Below are positions 1 through 11,412 of a stretch of 64,000 bases of DNA, in pieces. The stretch is from contig JAKLJW010000013.1 of the NCBI GenBank assembly GCA_023150935.1, positions 43,768-107,767 of the forward strand. Reading direction: 5' to 3'. How positions within the stretch are numbered: position 1 is the first letter of the stretch; each line of letters begins with the position of its first letter. A program made the position numbers and the translations under genes. Origin of the DNA: Candidatus Binatia bacterium. GTDB taxonomy: Bacteria; Desulfobacterota; Binatia; HRBIN30. The notes below the pieces were generated by a model. It had not been told where the DNA came from. It made no database searches and saw only the letters and a list, made by a program, of their open reading frames with translations.

Positions 1-48
1 ATGCACGCCCGTTGCTTCAGGGCGGGGAGCAGGCTCATCGTGCCGCCG

Positions 49-1044
49 TCAGAACTCCACGACCGCGTCGGGCGCGTCGCTCAAGTGAATGGTGTCGACG
101 AACCGCACCACGCGCTGCCGCGCCGAGATCAACAGCGAGCTGGTACGGTCGCCGTGCCCGAAGAAGCGCACCCCGCGCAGCAGCGTTCCGTCGGTCACAC
201 CGCTGGCGGCAAAGATTATCTCCGGTCCGGGCGCCAGGTCGCGCTCCGTGTAGACGCGGTTCGGATCCGCAATGCCCATCCTGGCGAGCCGGTTCTCGAA
301 CTTCTTGCGCTCCTCGGGCCCGGGCTTGGCCTGCACGAGACGACCTTCCATACTGCCGTTCAGGCAGCGCAGCGCGGCGGCGGTCAGAACCCCTTCAGGC
401 GCGCCGCCGATGCCCATGACGGCGTGGACCCCGGTGCCGCGGATCGCCGCCGAGATCCCCGCCGACAGGTCGCCGTCGGAAATCAGGCGGATGCGCGCCC
501 CGGCGGCGCGGATCTCCTCGATGAGCTTCTCGTGCCGGGGCCGGTCGAGGACGACGACGACGAGGTCCTGCACCGCGCGCCGCAGCCGCGCCGCGATCGC
601 CTCCAGGTTGTCCTTCACGCAAGCGTCGATGTGTACCGCGCCCTTGGCCGCCGGACCGACGATCACCTTCTCCATGTAGCAGTCGGGGGCATTGAGGAGG
701 CCGCCCTTGTTGGAGGCGGCCAGCACGGCGATGGCGCCCGGCGACCCGGTCGCGCACAGGTTGGTACCCTCGAGCGGGTCGACGGCGATCGACACCTCGG
801 GATCGGTGGCGTTTCCGCGGCCGACCGACTCGCCGATAAACAGCATCGGCGCTTCGTCCCGCTCGCCCTCCCCGATCACGATCGTGCCGCGCATCGGCAG
901 CCCGTCCATGGCTTGCCGCATCGCCTCGACAGCGACGCGATCGGAGTTGTGGCGGTCCCCTTCCCCCATGGTCCGCGCCGACGCTATCGCCGCCTCTTCG
1001 ACGACACGAAGGAATTCGCGGGTCAACGTTTGCTCGATCGACAT
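49..1044 (-). CDS. glpX: Fructose-1,6-bisphosphatase class II
   Basis: GlpX-type fructose-1,6-bisphosphatase, a cytosolic metal-dependent enzyme of gluconeogenesis. The 331-residue product has the family's metal/phosphate motifs: [12 protein letters not shown] near residues 57-68 and DPLEGT at 89-94, followed by conserved GIGGAPEGV and the sugar-phosphate-fold C-terminus. The frame stays open for 50 codons upstream, but the ATG at 1044 is preferred: the protein then starts [12 protein letters not shown] as relatives do, and AAAGGA lies about 8 nt upstream. It diverges from the RlmN-like gene at 1170, so the promoter must lie in the 125 bp between them. Length and motifs are normal for the family. 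Confidence 0.95.
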   Translation of the reverse strand: MSIEQTLTREFLRVVEEAAIASARTMGEGDRHNSDRVAVEAMRQAMDGLPMRGTIVIGEGERDEAPMLFIGESVGRGNATDPEVSIAVDPLEGTNLCATGSPGAIAVLAASNKGGLLNAPDCYMEKVIVGPAAKGAVHIDACVKDNLEAIAARLRRAVQDLVVVVLDRPRHEKLIEEIRAAGARIRLISDGDLSAGISAAIRGTGVHAVMGIGGAPEGVLTAAALRCLNGSMEGRLVQAKPGPEERKKFENRLARMGIADPNRVYTERDLAPGPEIIFAASGVTDGTLLRGVRFFGHGDRTSSLLISARQRVVRFVDTIHLSDAPDAVVEF

Positions 1045-1169
1045 CGGGTTCGTCCTTTCCCTGTGGCTCCGAGTCGGGCCTCGCAGCCCTTGCGGCGGCT
1101 GTATCACGGACCCGAACGAATTCTCAAATGCGGCGTGCGCGACGCCGTCGTGCCGTGCGATAAGAGGGC

Positions 1170-2153
1170 ATGCGGACGGCGACCCCGACCCCACCGCACT
1201 CGCCGCTCGCGGTCACCCGGATCGTGCCGGGCGCCGGGGCCGTGAAATTCTGCCTCGCTGCGGGCGGCCCCCCGGACGCGCCGCTCGAAGCGGAGGCGGT
1301 ACTCATGCGCATGGCCGGCTACGGCGGCACGCAGTGGTACACGCTGTGCGTCTCGTCGCAGATCGGCTGCGGAGTGGGTTGTCCGTTCTGCGAGACCGGC
1401 CGGATGGGCCGGCGCGGGGACCTCGGCGCCGAGGCCATCGTCGCTCAGTACCTGGCCGCCCGCCGCTGGCTGGAGCCCCAGGGGGAGAGCATCCGCAATG
1501 TCGTGTTCATGGGTATGGGCGAGCCGCTGGATAACCTCGATGCGGTCCTCGGCGCACTGACCACGCTCGGCGATCCGAAGGGCATCGCGTTGCCGCTGTC
1601 GCGGGTCACCCTCTCGACCGTGGGTCGTCGCGCCGGTCTGGCGCGGCTGGCCGAACTCGCCCGGCAGCCGCCGTGGGCGGATCTGCGGCTGGCGATATCC
1701 CTGCACGCGGTCACCGACGGGTTGCGTAACCGATTGGTCCCAGCGAACCGGGCCATGCCGCTGCCGGAGCTGCGGGAGGCGCTTCGTGCCTATCCGTTGA
1801 AGCGACGGGGCCGTCTGCTGCTCCAGTACACCCTGCTCGGCGGGGTCAACGACGCCGTCGCCGATGCCGAGGCGCTGGCCGAGTGGTGCCGGTCGCTGCG
1901 TTGCACGGTCAACGTGATCCCGTACAACCCGCAGCGCGACCCGCGATGGGTAACGCCGTCCGCGGCCACGATCGGGGTCTTTCTCGACCGGTTGCGGCGC
2001 GCCGGGGTGCGCGCAAAGTGCCGCCGGACCCACGGTGCCGAGGTCTTCGCCGCCTGCGGACAACTCGGTACCCGGCAAGGCAAATCGGGGCTTCAAAAAG
2101 ATCTGGAATTCGGCCTAAGATCGGTCGACAGTAGGCACATACCCTCCGAATAG
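1170..2153 (+). CDS. RlmN/Cfr-type radical SAM methyltransferase, short form
   Basis: Radical SAM protein of the RlmN/Cfr RNA-methyltransferase family, which methylates C2 or C8 of adenine in RNA. The 4Fe-4S motif CxxxCxxC is at Cys67, Cys71 and Cys74, followed by MGMGEPL, LSTVG and SLHA, and near the C-terminus [12 protein letters not shown] carries the Cys used in the methyl relay. Escherichia coli RlmN has its cluster about 60 residues further in, so this 327-residue protein lacks most of the N-terminal helical tRNA/rRNA-binding domain. It may be a paralogue with another RNA target rather than the housekeeping RlmN. The start is not certain; the ATG at 1170 has only a close AGAGGG. Confidence 0.82.
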   Translation: MRTATPTPPHSPLAVTRIVPGAGAVKFCLAAGGPPDAPLEAEAVLMRMAGYGGTQWYTLCVSSQIGCGVGCPFCETGRMGRRGDLGAEAIVAQYLAARRWLEPQGESIRNVVFMGMGEPLDNLDAVLGALTTLGDPKGIALPLSRVTLSTVGRRAGLARLAELARQPPWADLRLAISLHAVTDGLRNRLVPANRAMPLPELREALRAYPLKRRGRLLLQYTLLGGVNDAVADAEALAEWCRSLRCTVNVIPYNPQRDPRWVTPSAATIGVFLDRLRRAGVRAKCRRTHGAEVFAACGQLGTRQGKSGLQKDLEFGLRSVDSRHIPSE

Positions 2154-2165
2154 AAAGGCTTGTCC

Positions 2166-2468
2166 GTGCACTGGCTAATCCTCATCCCTTGCTACTTCTT
2201 CGGCGCCATGAGTCTGCTCGCTTTGTTCATGTTGTGCAGCCGGCTGTTGCGGCTCAGGCTGCCCATCGACTGGCTGGTCGGCATCGCCATTGCCGTTGCG
2301 GCGGTGGCCGTCGTTGCGCCACTGGCGCTGGGCGTGGTCGATCTGCACGCGGTGTCCGGCCGGGCGGTGCTGGTCGTCGGGCTGGCGTCGTTCGTCCTGA
2401 CCGGCATCGACGTGGCGGTGGCGCGCCTGCTGCCGTTGCCGCTCGACCGCGACATCGAACGTCTGTAG
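2166..2468 (+). CDS. Small three-helix membrane protein, unknown function
   Basis: A 100-residue hydrophobic protein not assigned to a family. Three membrane segments are visible: residues about 4-25, 34-58 and 65-85, with a short charged tail ending DRDIERL. The frame also opens with TTG at 2160, but GTG at 2166 is better placed, 7 nt after AAAGG (2154-2158). It starts 12 bp after the RlmN-like gene and may be co-transcribed with it. It is followed by two strong hairpins (2474-2497 and 2522-2551), consistent with the end of a transcription unit. Confidence 0.6.
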   Translation: MHWLILIPCYFFGAMSLLALFMLCSRLLRLRLPIDWLVGIAIAVAAVAVVAPLALGVVDLHAVSGRAVLVVGLASFVLTGIDVAVARLLPLPLDRDIERL

Positions 2469-2473
2469 AAATG

Positions 2474-2497
2474 CCCGCCGCCGCAAGTCGCGGCGGG
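2474..2497. terminator. GC-rich hairpin after the small membrane gene
   Basis: CCCGCCGC (2474-2481) is the perfect reverse complement of GCGGCGGG (2490-2497), with an 8-nt loop, beginning 5 bp after a stop codon. No T-tract follows, so it may only stabilise or attenuate the transcript. Confidence 0.4.
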
Positions 2498-2521
2498 TAC
2501 CGGAGCACACGATAACGGATC

Positions 2522-2551
2522 GTTCCGGGCCCTGTGCCGGGCCCGGAACGG
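2522..2551. terminator. Perfect 12-bp stem hairpin between two genes
   Basis: CGTTCCGGGCCC (2522-2533) pairs perfectly with GGGCCCGGAACG (2540-2551) across a 6-nt loop. It lies between the small membrane gene and the flavoenzyme gene. There is no T-run, so it is a terminator-like or 3'-protecting structure rather than a classical intrinsic terminator. Confidence 0.55.
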
Positions 2552-2646
2552 GTAGGTGTCGTGCCCCGTATCAGCGACCGGAACATGGGACGGGCAGCCG
2601 AACGTGGGCCGGGCAACCGCGAGGGTTGCCCCAGCCGGAGGGCGAG

Positions 2647-4260
2647 ATGGACCGCAGGCGCAGTTTCTGGGGCTGGGGTTGGGAGGACGAGGCGCTGTCG
2701 GCCGAGGCGCAACAGCGTCTGGGTGCACTGGTCGCGGCGCGCCTCGGGCTCGGCGAACTCACCGCCACCCCGCCGCCGCGTCTCGAAGAGCTGACGCTGC
2801 GCGCGCCGCGCATCGCACCGCCGGCGGCCCTGGCGTCGATCTGCTCGACGACGCCGGCCGACCGCGCCGGGCACACTTACGGCAAATCATTTCGCGACAT
2901 CGTCCGTGGCCTGCGTCGTCTCTATCCCAACCCACCCGACTTCGTCGCCTTCCCGCGCTCGGAGGACGAGATCGCCGGGCTGCTCGAATGGTGCACGGCG
3001 CGCAATGTGGCGGCTATACCCTACGGCGGCGGATCGAGCGTCGTCGGCGGCGTCGAGGCGCCGCCCGATGCGGCCTGCGCCGGCGTGGTCTCGATCGATT
3101 TGCGGCATTTCGACCGCGTCCTCGCCATCGACCCGGTAGCGCGCGCCGCCCGCATTCAGGCCGGCGTGTACGGCCCCGCCCTCGAAGATCAGTTGCGCCC
3201 GCACGGCTTCACGCTGCGCCACTTCCCACAGTCGTTCGAGCTGTCCACGTTGGGCGGCTGGATCGCGACGCGGTCCGGCGGCCATTACGCGACCCTGTAC
3301 ACGCACATCGACGACTTCGTCGAATCGCTGCGCGTCGTAACCCCGCGCGGGGTGGTCGAGTCGAGACGGCTGCCGGGCTCGGGCGCGGGTCCCAGTCCCG
3401 ACCGGCTGTTCATCGGCTCCGAAGGCATTCTCGGCATCATCACCGAGGCCTGGATGCGGCTGCAGGCGCGGCCCCGCTTCCGCAGTGCCGTATCGGTCCC
3501 CTTTCCCGACTTCGCCGCCGGCGTCGACGCGACCCGGGCCATCTCGCAGGCGGGACTCTATCCGGCCAACTGCCGTCTGCTCGACGCCGGCGAAGCGCTC
3601 ACTGCGGGAGTCGGTACCGATACCGTCCTGCTGCTCGCCTTCGAATTTGCGGACCACGCACCGGATGCGTGGATGGCGCGGGCGCTCGAGTGCTGTCGCG
3701 ACCACGGCGGAGTTGTTCCCGCAGGCGCCGGACGGACACGCACGGCCGGCGCGGGCGGAGCGGACGAAACCGCGGGGGCCTGGCGGCGATCGTTTCTGCA
3801 GATGCCGTACTTGCGCGACGCACTGGTCGGTCTGGGCATGATCAGCGAGACCTTCGAGACGGCGATCACGTGGGATCGTTTCGCGGCGTTCCACGCGGGC
3901 GTCAGCGCCGCGGTCGAGGACGTCCTGCGGCGCGTTTGCAAGGGCGGCCAGATGACCTGCCGGTTCACGCACGTCTACCCCGACGGCCCCGCACCTTACT
4001 TCACGGTGGTGGCGCCGAGTCGCCCCGAAGCGCAGCTCGAACACTGGGACATCGTCAAGTCGGCGGCCGCCGACGCGATCGTCAGGCTGGGCGGAACGAT
4101 CACGCACCACCATGCGGTGGGACGCGATCATCGCCCGTGGTACGACCGCCAGCGGCCGCCCCTGTTCGCCGCGGCACTGGCGGCCGCCAAGCGCGTGCTC
4201 GACCCCGGCGCGGTCCTCAATCCGGGGGTTCTCATCGACCCCACGCGGGAGTGCCCATGA
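2647..4260 (+). CDS. FAD-linked oxidase, alkyl-DHAP synthase (AGPS)-like
   Basis: Flavoprotein of the VAO/PCMH superfamily, closest by eye to alkyldihydroxyacetone-phosphate synthase, which makes the ether bond of ether lipids. The FAD-binding loop reads PYGGGSSVVGG, followed by the second FAD region (STLGGWIATRSGGH and GSEGILGIITEAW), and the C-terminus has ITHHHAVGRDHRPWY, matching the AGPS His-rich active-site segment. The ATG at 2647 is chosen because GGAGGG ends 4 nt upstream; an in-frame TTG at 2626 is less likely. Length (537 aa) fits a bacterial AGPS-like or D-lactate/glycolate-type oxidase. Substrate is inferred from motif resemblance only. Confidence 0.8.
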   Translation: MDRRRSFWGWGWEDEALSAEAQQRLGALVAARLGLGELTATPPPRLEELTLRAPRIAPPAALASICSTTPADRAGHTYGKSFRDIVRGLRRLYPNPPDFVAFPRSEDEIAGLLEWCTARNVAAIPYGGGSSVVGGVEAPPDAACAGVVSIDLRHFDRVLAIDPVARAARIQAGVYGPALEDQLRPHGFTLRHFPQSFELSTLGGWIATRSGGHYATLYTHIDDFVESLRVVTPRGVVESRRLPGSGAGPSPDRLFIGSEGILGIITEAWMRLQARPRFRSAVSVPFPDFAAGVDATRAISQAGLYPANCRLLDAGEALTAGVGTDTVLLLAFEFADHAPDAWMARALECCRDHGGVVPAGAGRTRTAGAGGADETAGAWRRSFLQMPYLRDALVGLGMISETFETAITWDRFAAFHAGVSAAVEDVLRRVCKGGQMTCRFTHVYPDGPAPYFTVVAPSRPEAQLEHWDIVKSAAADAIVRLGGTITHHHAVGRDHRPWYDRQRPPLFAAALAAAKRVLDPGAVLNPGVLIDPTRECP

Positions 4261-4304
4261 CCTGGCGGTCGTCTCACGACGACGAAAACGCGGTCCCCCC
4301 GGCG

Positions 4305-4382
4305 GGGTCGGGGTCGGAATCGTTATCGGGATCGAGGGAATCGGATCGATACCGATACCGATGCCGATACCGACGCCGATGG
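4305..4382. repeat. Degenerate hexanucleotide tract, two opposed halves
   Basis: The left half (4305-4334) has five in-register units ending in TCG (GGGTCG twice, GAATCG, TTATCG, GGATCG). The right half (4347-4382) has six units of the form CGATAC/CGATGC. The halves are roughly reverse complements around an ATCGAT centre, so the tract could fold back. It lies in the 298-bp gap between the flavoenzyme and citrate synthase genes, in which I see no gene. A shorter tract of the same type is at 53551-53574. Confidence 0.7.
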
Positions 4383-4558
4383 CTGCCCGCCATTGCGCTT
4401 GCCCCCCGGTCCCCATCCACCCCGATCTTCGAAGGAGGCGGACACCAACCCCCGGAGGGGCACCGAGCCGGCTTCGTGACTGGAGCCGGCGGCCGATTCC
4501 GCTTATGGTGCGGGCGGTCGCCGGCGACAGCGGGCGGCAACGAGACGGGAGCGAAGCG

Positions 4559-5851
4559 ATGGCCAGGGAGACTTTGACGGTTACGGACAACCGCACCGGG
4601 CGAAACTACGAACTGCAGATCCGGGACGGTGCAATAACGGCGGGGGAGCTGGCGCAGATCAAGGCCGGCGCCGACGACGCCGGGCTGCTGAGCTTCGATC
4701 CGGCCTTGCGCAACACGGCCACCTGCCGCAGTGCGATCACGTATCAGGACGGCACCACGGGTATCCTGCGCCATCGCGGCTATGCGATCGAGGACCTGGC
4801 CGCCCACTCGACCTATCTCGAGGTTGCCTATCTCATTTTCCACGGCGAGTTGCCGACCGCCGCGCAGTTCCGCGCCTGGCAGACGGAAATTGCCGAAAAC
4901 TACCTGATCCACGAGAACGTGGCCCGGTTCCTCGACGGCTTCCGCTACGACGCGCACCCGATGGGCGTGCTGGTCAGCACCGTGGCGGCACTGTCGACTT
5001 TCTTCCCCGAGGGACAGATCATCGACGATCCGGCGGTACGCCGCCGGCAGGCGATACGGCTGCTGGGCCAGGTGCCCACCCTCGCCGCCTTCGCTCACCG
5101 CCGCCGCCTCGGCATGCCCTACGCGTACCCGGACATGGAGCTGTCGTACATCGGCAACTTCCTGAACATGATGTTCCGCATGACCGAATTGCGTTACGAG
5201 CCCGACCCGGTGGTCGAGCGGGCCCTGGACGTCCTGTTCATCCTGCACGCCGACCACGGCCAGGCCTGTTCGACGACGACAATGCGGTGCGTGGGCAGTG
5301 CCCGAACCGATCCGTACTGCTCGGCGGCGGCGGCCGCCGCGGCGCTTTACGGGCGATTCCACGGCGAGGGCTTCGATGCGGTGATCGCGATGCTCGAAGG
5401 AATCGGCACGCCGAGCGGCATCGACGCGTTCGTCGAAGGGGTCAAGGCGCGCCGCGAGGAGCCGCCGGGCTTTGGCCACCGCCTTTACAGAACGTACGAC
5501 CCGCGCGCCCGCATATTGCGCCAGGAGGCCGAGAAGGTGTTCGCAGTCACCGGCCGTCCGGCGATTTTCGACATCGCCCTGCGACTCGACGATCGCGCGC
5601 AGACGGATCCCTACTTTGCGGAGCAGTCTCTTTATCCGATCGTCGACTACTACGAGGCCATCATCTACCACGCCATCGGGTTCCCAGCCGAGGTCTTTCC
5701 CGTGCTCTTTGCCCTGCCGCGCTTCGTCGGCTGGGTGTCGCAGTGGGACGAGATGCTCGCCGACCCGAGCCACAAGACGTATCGTCCGCGGCAGATCTAC
5801 ACGGGAGCCGGGGAGCGGTCGTACGTGCCGCTCGGCGCGCGCCGGGAGTGA
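4559..5851 (+). CDS. gltA: Citrate synthase family protein
   Basis: Citrate synthase, which condenses oxaloacetate and acetyl-CoA. All three catalytic residues are present: His268 (RFHGEGFDAV), His307 (PPGFGHRLY) and Asp363 (YPIVDYYE). The HADHGQACSTTTMR segment fits the CoA-binding region. Two deviations are visible: HGEGFDAV replaces the usual HGGANEAV, and HADHGQ replaces HADHEQ, so a methylcitrate-type or paralogous role cannot be excluded. The frame is open upstream into the hexamer tract; the ATG at 4559 after GGGAG gives the family-typical 430 residues. Neighbouring mdh and sucC make a TCA-cycle role likely. Confidence 0.9.
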   Translation: MARETLTVTDNRTGRNYELQIRDGAITAGELAQIKAGADDAGLLSFDPALRNTATCRSAITYQDGTTGILRHRGYAIEDLAAHSTYLEVAYLIFHGELPTAAQFRAWQTEIAENYLIHENVARFLDGFRYDAHPMGVLVSTVAALSTFFPEGQIIDDPAVRRRQAIRLLGQVPTLAAFAHRRRLGMPYAYPDMELSYIGNFLNMMFRMTELRYEPDPVVERALDVLFILHADHGQACSTTTMRCVGSARTDPYCSAAAAAAALYGRFHGEGFDAVIAMLEGIGTPSGIDAFVEGVKARREEPPGFGHRLYRTYDPRARILRQEAEKVFAVTGRPAIFDIALRLDDRAQTDPYFAEQSLYPIVDYYEAIIYHAIGFPAEVFPVLFALPRFVGWVSQWDEMLADPSHKTYRPRQIYTGAGERSYVPLGARRE

Positions 5852-5954
5852 GGGCGAGCCATGCGCAACCACCCGCCCTGTTGCATCGGCGCCGCGGCCG
5901 GGGCATTTACGTCGCGCGGTCGACCGACACCGTGGCCATCGACCAGGAGCTGAC

Positions 5955-6488
5955 GTGACCAGCACAAAGCAACAGACGAAGCGTAAACCGGCACCGACGA
6001 AGCCGAAGACGCGCTCGGCGCGCCGTCGGCCCCAGCCCCAACCGGTTCGGGTGCCGCTGTTGCAGGCCGACGATATTCGCACCATTCTCATGGATATCGC
6101 CTCGACGGTCGCGCCCGGCGACGTTATCGAGCTGCTCGGCCATGCCGACGAACTGAGAACCCGCGCCGCCGAGATGAACGCCCCGCACGTCGATTTGTTC
6201 CGGGCGCAGCTCGACCTCGCCCTCGCGTGCCTCACCGACCACATCGCCGGCGACTGCCCGCAGATCCCGTACTCCACCATCGGCCTGCTTGCTGGCGCCG
6301 TATGCTACTTCTCCGACCAGCTCGATGTGATCCCCGACTTCCTTCCGAACGTGGGGCAGCTCGACGACGCCGTGGTCCTGGCGATGGCTTTCCACATGGG
6401 CGAGGCCGGCCTGCGCCGCTACTGCGACTGGAAGGGCATCGACCTCGAACCGCTGCGCCACACCGATCCGATTCCGGCGTACCGCTGA
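5955..6488 (+). CDS. DUF1232 (YkvA-type) protein
   Basis: A 177-residue protein with a Lys/Arg/Pro-rich N-terminal 35 residues and a C-terminal DUF1232/YkvA segment: YFSDQLDVIPDFLP followed by GQLDDAVVLAMAF. That short amphipathic helix pair is typical of the family, whose biochemical function is unknown. The frame extends far upstream inside citrate synthase, but the GTG at 5955 has AGGAG five bases before it. It lies between gltA and mdh, reading the same way, and may be co-transcribed with them. Confidence 0.75.
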   Translation: MTSTKQQTKRKPAPTKPKTRSARRRPQPQPVRVPLLQADDIRTILMDIASTVAPGDVIELLGHADELRTRAAEMNAPHVDLFRAQLDLALACLTDHIAGDCPQIPYSTIGLLAGAVCYFSDQLDVIPDFLPNVGQLDDAVVLAMAFHMGEAGLRRYCDWKGIDLEPLRHTDPIPAYR

Positions 6489-6620
6489 CGAGCCGCGCGC
6501 CCGGCTCGATCGAACCCCGACTTGCCCGTGGCCGGGGAGGCGGTGTATAGGGCACTCGACGTACTCGCACCGTTCGTGTGCGCGTCCCGCCAACGGCGAG
6601 CGGCGCGCCCGCCGCGGTAA

Positions 6621-7580
<960 letters not shown>

Positions 7581-7752
7581 AAGCCGGGCACCGATTTCGC
7601 CTATGCGCTGCTAACGAACTGAGGACCCGAGCAACCCGCCGCTCGAGACCCCGGCGGCTCGGCACACCAAGAACCCACCTTCGCCCTTCGGACCCGGAGT
7701 GCGGCCGCTTGCGGCGGCCGCGGGTAAGCGGGGCGGCGGGCAGGAGATCCGG

Positions 7753-8919
<1,167 letters not shown>

Positions 8920-9154
8920 CCCCTCGACCCACAGGCTACTGTGGAAAACCTGTGAACAGCGAACTTCCGGGCCACCGGCAACGCGGCCCGCTTTGGAATG
9001 CCCGCCAAACGGGCACACCCCTAAGCCCCGAATCCGGCTGTTATCCTGCGGCCTTACCGCCCGGATGTGGAGCGGATTCTGGCTTCGGTTCACCAAACGT
9101 TCACATAACGACCGGAAAAGCCGCCGTGTTGATAACCCAGGCCCGGCCGGGTGG

Positions 9155-9883
9155 TCAGAGATCCTTGCGGACCACAACGTCCTCGGTACCGGCGGCGACG
9201 GATTCCTGCTTGCCGTCGATGTAGAGGCGGGCAACCAGCTCGTTGCTGTTGGTACTGCGGAACACGGCGCTGACGGCCTCCTGCGGCTTCTGCAGGAAGT
9301 AGATGCTGGGCGTGGTCGGGACCGGATCGGCAGCGGAGCGCTGCCCGAGCTGGTGGGTGGTATCGATGTCGCCCATGGTCCCGCTGAACTGAATGCCGAA
9401 CGTGCCCGGCTGCTCGTCGTCCACGTAACAGCTAAAGACCCCGGGCACCGGTGCGCAGACGTCGAAGCGTACCTCCGGATCGGGCGGGCGCAGCGCCGGC
9501 GGATTATTGGCTGCGGTCTGCAGCGTAATCGTGCTGCCCGGTCCGTCGCTGATCCGGAACAGATCCGCGCCGCCCCCGGTTACCACCAGCCGCACGCGAA
9601 TCGCGCCCTCGCCGACTTGCTTGAAGCGGCCGCTGTACGGCGGACCGGCGCCTTCGAGGACGAAGTTGAACACGGACGTCGCGGTAAAGACGGTGCCCGC
9701 CAGCGACGTGTACTCGATCTGCCCGCCGGCCAGCGACTCCACTTCGAAGGTCGCCGTGCCCTCCAGCGGCTCCACCTGATAACGGACTTCCGGGTAGGTG
9801 GCAGGGTTGCTGCCGCCTTCGCCGCATGCGCTCGCGCCGGCGAGCAGCAGGACCAGTACACACGCCAGCGCGGCCCTTTTCAT
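9155..9883 (-). CDS. Predicted lipoprotein, unknown function
   Basis: A 242-residue protein not recognised as a known family. The N-terminus is a lipoprotein signal ([20 protein letters not shown]) with a LAGASAC lipobox, so the mature protein is probably anchored to a membrane at Cys20. The rest looks beta-rich, with about two conserved-looking halves and one Cys pair around [10 protein letters not shown]. The frame is open 66 codons further upstream, but the ATG at 9883 gives the signal peptide. It is convergent with sucC and divergent from the radical SAM gene at 10055. Confidence 0.7.
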   Translation of the reverse strand: MKRAALACVLVLLLAGASACGEGGSNPATYPEVRYQVEPLEGTATFEVESLAGGQIEYTSLAGTVFTATSVFNFVLEGAGPPYSGRFKQVGEGAIRVRLVVTGGGADLFRISDGPGSTITLQTAANNPPALRPPDPEVRFDVCAPVPGVFSCYVDDEQPGTFGIQFSGTMGDIDTTHQLGQRSAADPVPTTPSIYFLQKPQEAVSAVFRSTNSNELVARLYIDGKQESVAAGTEDVVVRKDL

Positions 9884-10054
9884 CGCCGTTCTTGTCGCAG
9901 CAACGCCGCGGAGCGTCAAGGCGCGCACACGGCGCCGGTCGCCGCGGCACCGCTCCGAACGCGGCCGAGGGTGGCTGGACAAGCGGGCGTTGCATAGGGC
10001 AAAATCCGTGATCAATCCGTCAGCATCGAGGAGGCGTAAACGCGGAGGCAAACC

Positions 10055-11380
10055 ATGGCCGCACGTGTATTGATCATTCATCCCGCTCCGTATCGCGCGA
10101 AGGACGACCGGCGCGTCGTCAAACTGAAAAGCCGCCGCCTCGTCCCGCTCACCCTACCCTACCTTGCCGCTCTGACCCCCCGGGAATACGACGTCACCCT
10201 CGTCGACGAAGCGCTCGAGGACGTCGACCTCAACGTCCCGACCGATCTCGTCGGCATCACGGCATGGACGGTCAACTCGCTGCGCGCATACGACATCGCC
10301 GCGGCTTTCCGACGGCGCGGCATACCGGTCGTCATCGGCGGGCCGCATTCCTTCTTTCACCCGGACGAGGTCGCCGCGCACGCCGATGCGGTAGCCGTCG
10401 GCGAAGCGGAAGCGATCTGGCCGCGAGTTCTGGCCGACGCGGCGGCCGGACGCTTGCAAAGCCGATACGACGCGCCGCCGATGACCGATCTGAGCAACCT
10501 CCCGCACCCGCGTTACGACTTGCTCGACCTCAAGCGCTACGGACGCATTCGCACCTTCGCGGTTCAGCCCTCGCGGGGCTGTCCGTTCAAGTGCGATTTC
10601 TGTTCCGAGCGGCTGTTCCTGGGCGAAGGCTTCCGGGTTCGCCCCGTCGACGACATAGTCGAGGAAGCGAAGCGCTGCCGGTCACGGTTCGTGTTCTTCG
10701 CCACCAGCAACTTCGCCGGCAAGCGGGCCCACGCCATGGAACTCATGGAAAAGCTCGTGCCCCTGAAGCTGCGCTGGTCGACGCTGTGGACCCTGCACCT
10801 GTGCAACGATCGCGAGTTCATGAATCTCGCCGCCCGCAGCGGTCTCTTGCACGTCAACATCGGCATGGAGAGCATCGACCCGGTTACCCTCAAGTCGATG
10901 AACAAGAAGCAGAACAAGGCGGCGCAGTACGGCGAAATGCTCGACGGTTTGCGGCACCGCGGAATCTCCTACTCGCTGAATTTCATCTTCGGTTGGGAGA
11001 GCGAGTCAGCCGGCGTGTTCGACGCCACCCTCGATTTCCTCCAGCGCCACAAGGTGCCCGCCGCCTACTTCAACATCCTGACACCCCACCCGGGCAGTCC
11101 GTTCCACGCCCGCCTGCGGGCGGAAGGGCGTCTCCTTCGCGCCGAGGAAATCGGTCGATACCCCGGCATGGAATGCCACATCACGCCGCCGTACTGCACC
11201 CCCGAGGAGCTGATGGAGCGCGTGCGCGACATGTACCGGAATTTCTACAGCCTGCCGTCGATCGCCCGCCGGCTACCGCCTCCGGTAACGCTGGCGAACC
11301 TCACCTCGTGGATGATCAACCTGTCGCAGCGCCGGCTCACCAGGAATCCCGACCAGGAGGACAACTTCAGCGACTTCTAG
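10055..11380 (+). CDS. B12-binding-domain radical SAM protein
   Basis: Cobalamin-dependent radical SAM protein (BchE/P-methylase-like architecture). Residues 1-150 form the B12-binding Rossmann-like domain (VLIIHPAP, VDEALEDVD, VGITAWTVNS, VIGGPHSFFHPDE). The radical SAM domain begins with PSRGCPFKCDFC (CxxxCxxC), followed by a TIM-barrel core with NIGMESIDP and NFIFGWE. The B12 domain lacks the full DxHxxG motif, as is common in this class. The substrate is unknown; relatives methylate or cyclise lipids, hopanoids and natural products. The start at 10055 is supported by GCGGAGG 6 nt upstream. Confidence 0.86.
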   Translation: MAARVLIIHPAPYRAKDDRRVVKLKSRRLVPLTLPYLAALTPREYDVTLVDEALEDVDLNVPTDLVGITAWTVNSLRAYDIAAAFRRRGIPVVIGGPHSFFHPDEVAAHADAVAVGEAEAIWPRVLADAAAGRLQSRYDAPPMTDLSNLPHPRYDLLDLKRYGRIRTFAVQPSRGCPFKCDFCSERLFLGEGFRVRPVDDIVEEAKRCRSRFVFFATSNFAGKRAHAMELMEKLVPLKLRWSTLWTLHLCNDREFMNLAARSGLLHVNIGMESIDPVTLKSMNKKQNKAAQYGEMLDGLRHRGISYSLNFIFGWESESAGVFDATLDFLQRHKVPAAYFNILTPHPGSPFHARLRAEGRLLRAEEIGRYPGMECHITPPYCTPEELMERVRDMYRNFYSLPSIARRLPPPVTLANLTSWMINLSQRRLTRNPDQEDNFSDF

Positions 11381-11412
11381 GCGTCCATCGGCGTCCGCTC
11401 CGGGGCGGGCGC

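Noticed and set aside
8935..9145. Possible DnaA boxes or origin (TGTGGAAAA near 8940)
   Set aside because: Only one or two weak boxes, no AT-rich unwinding region, no dnaA or dnaN gene nearby.
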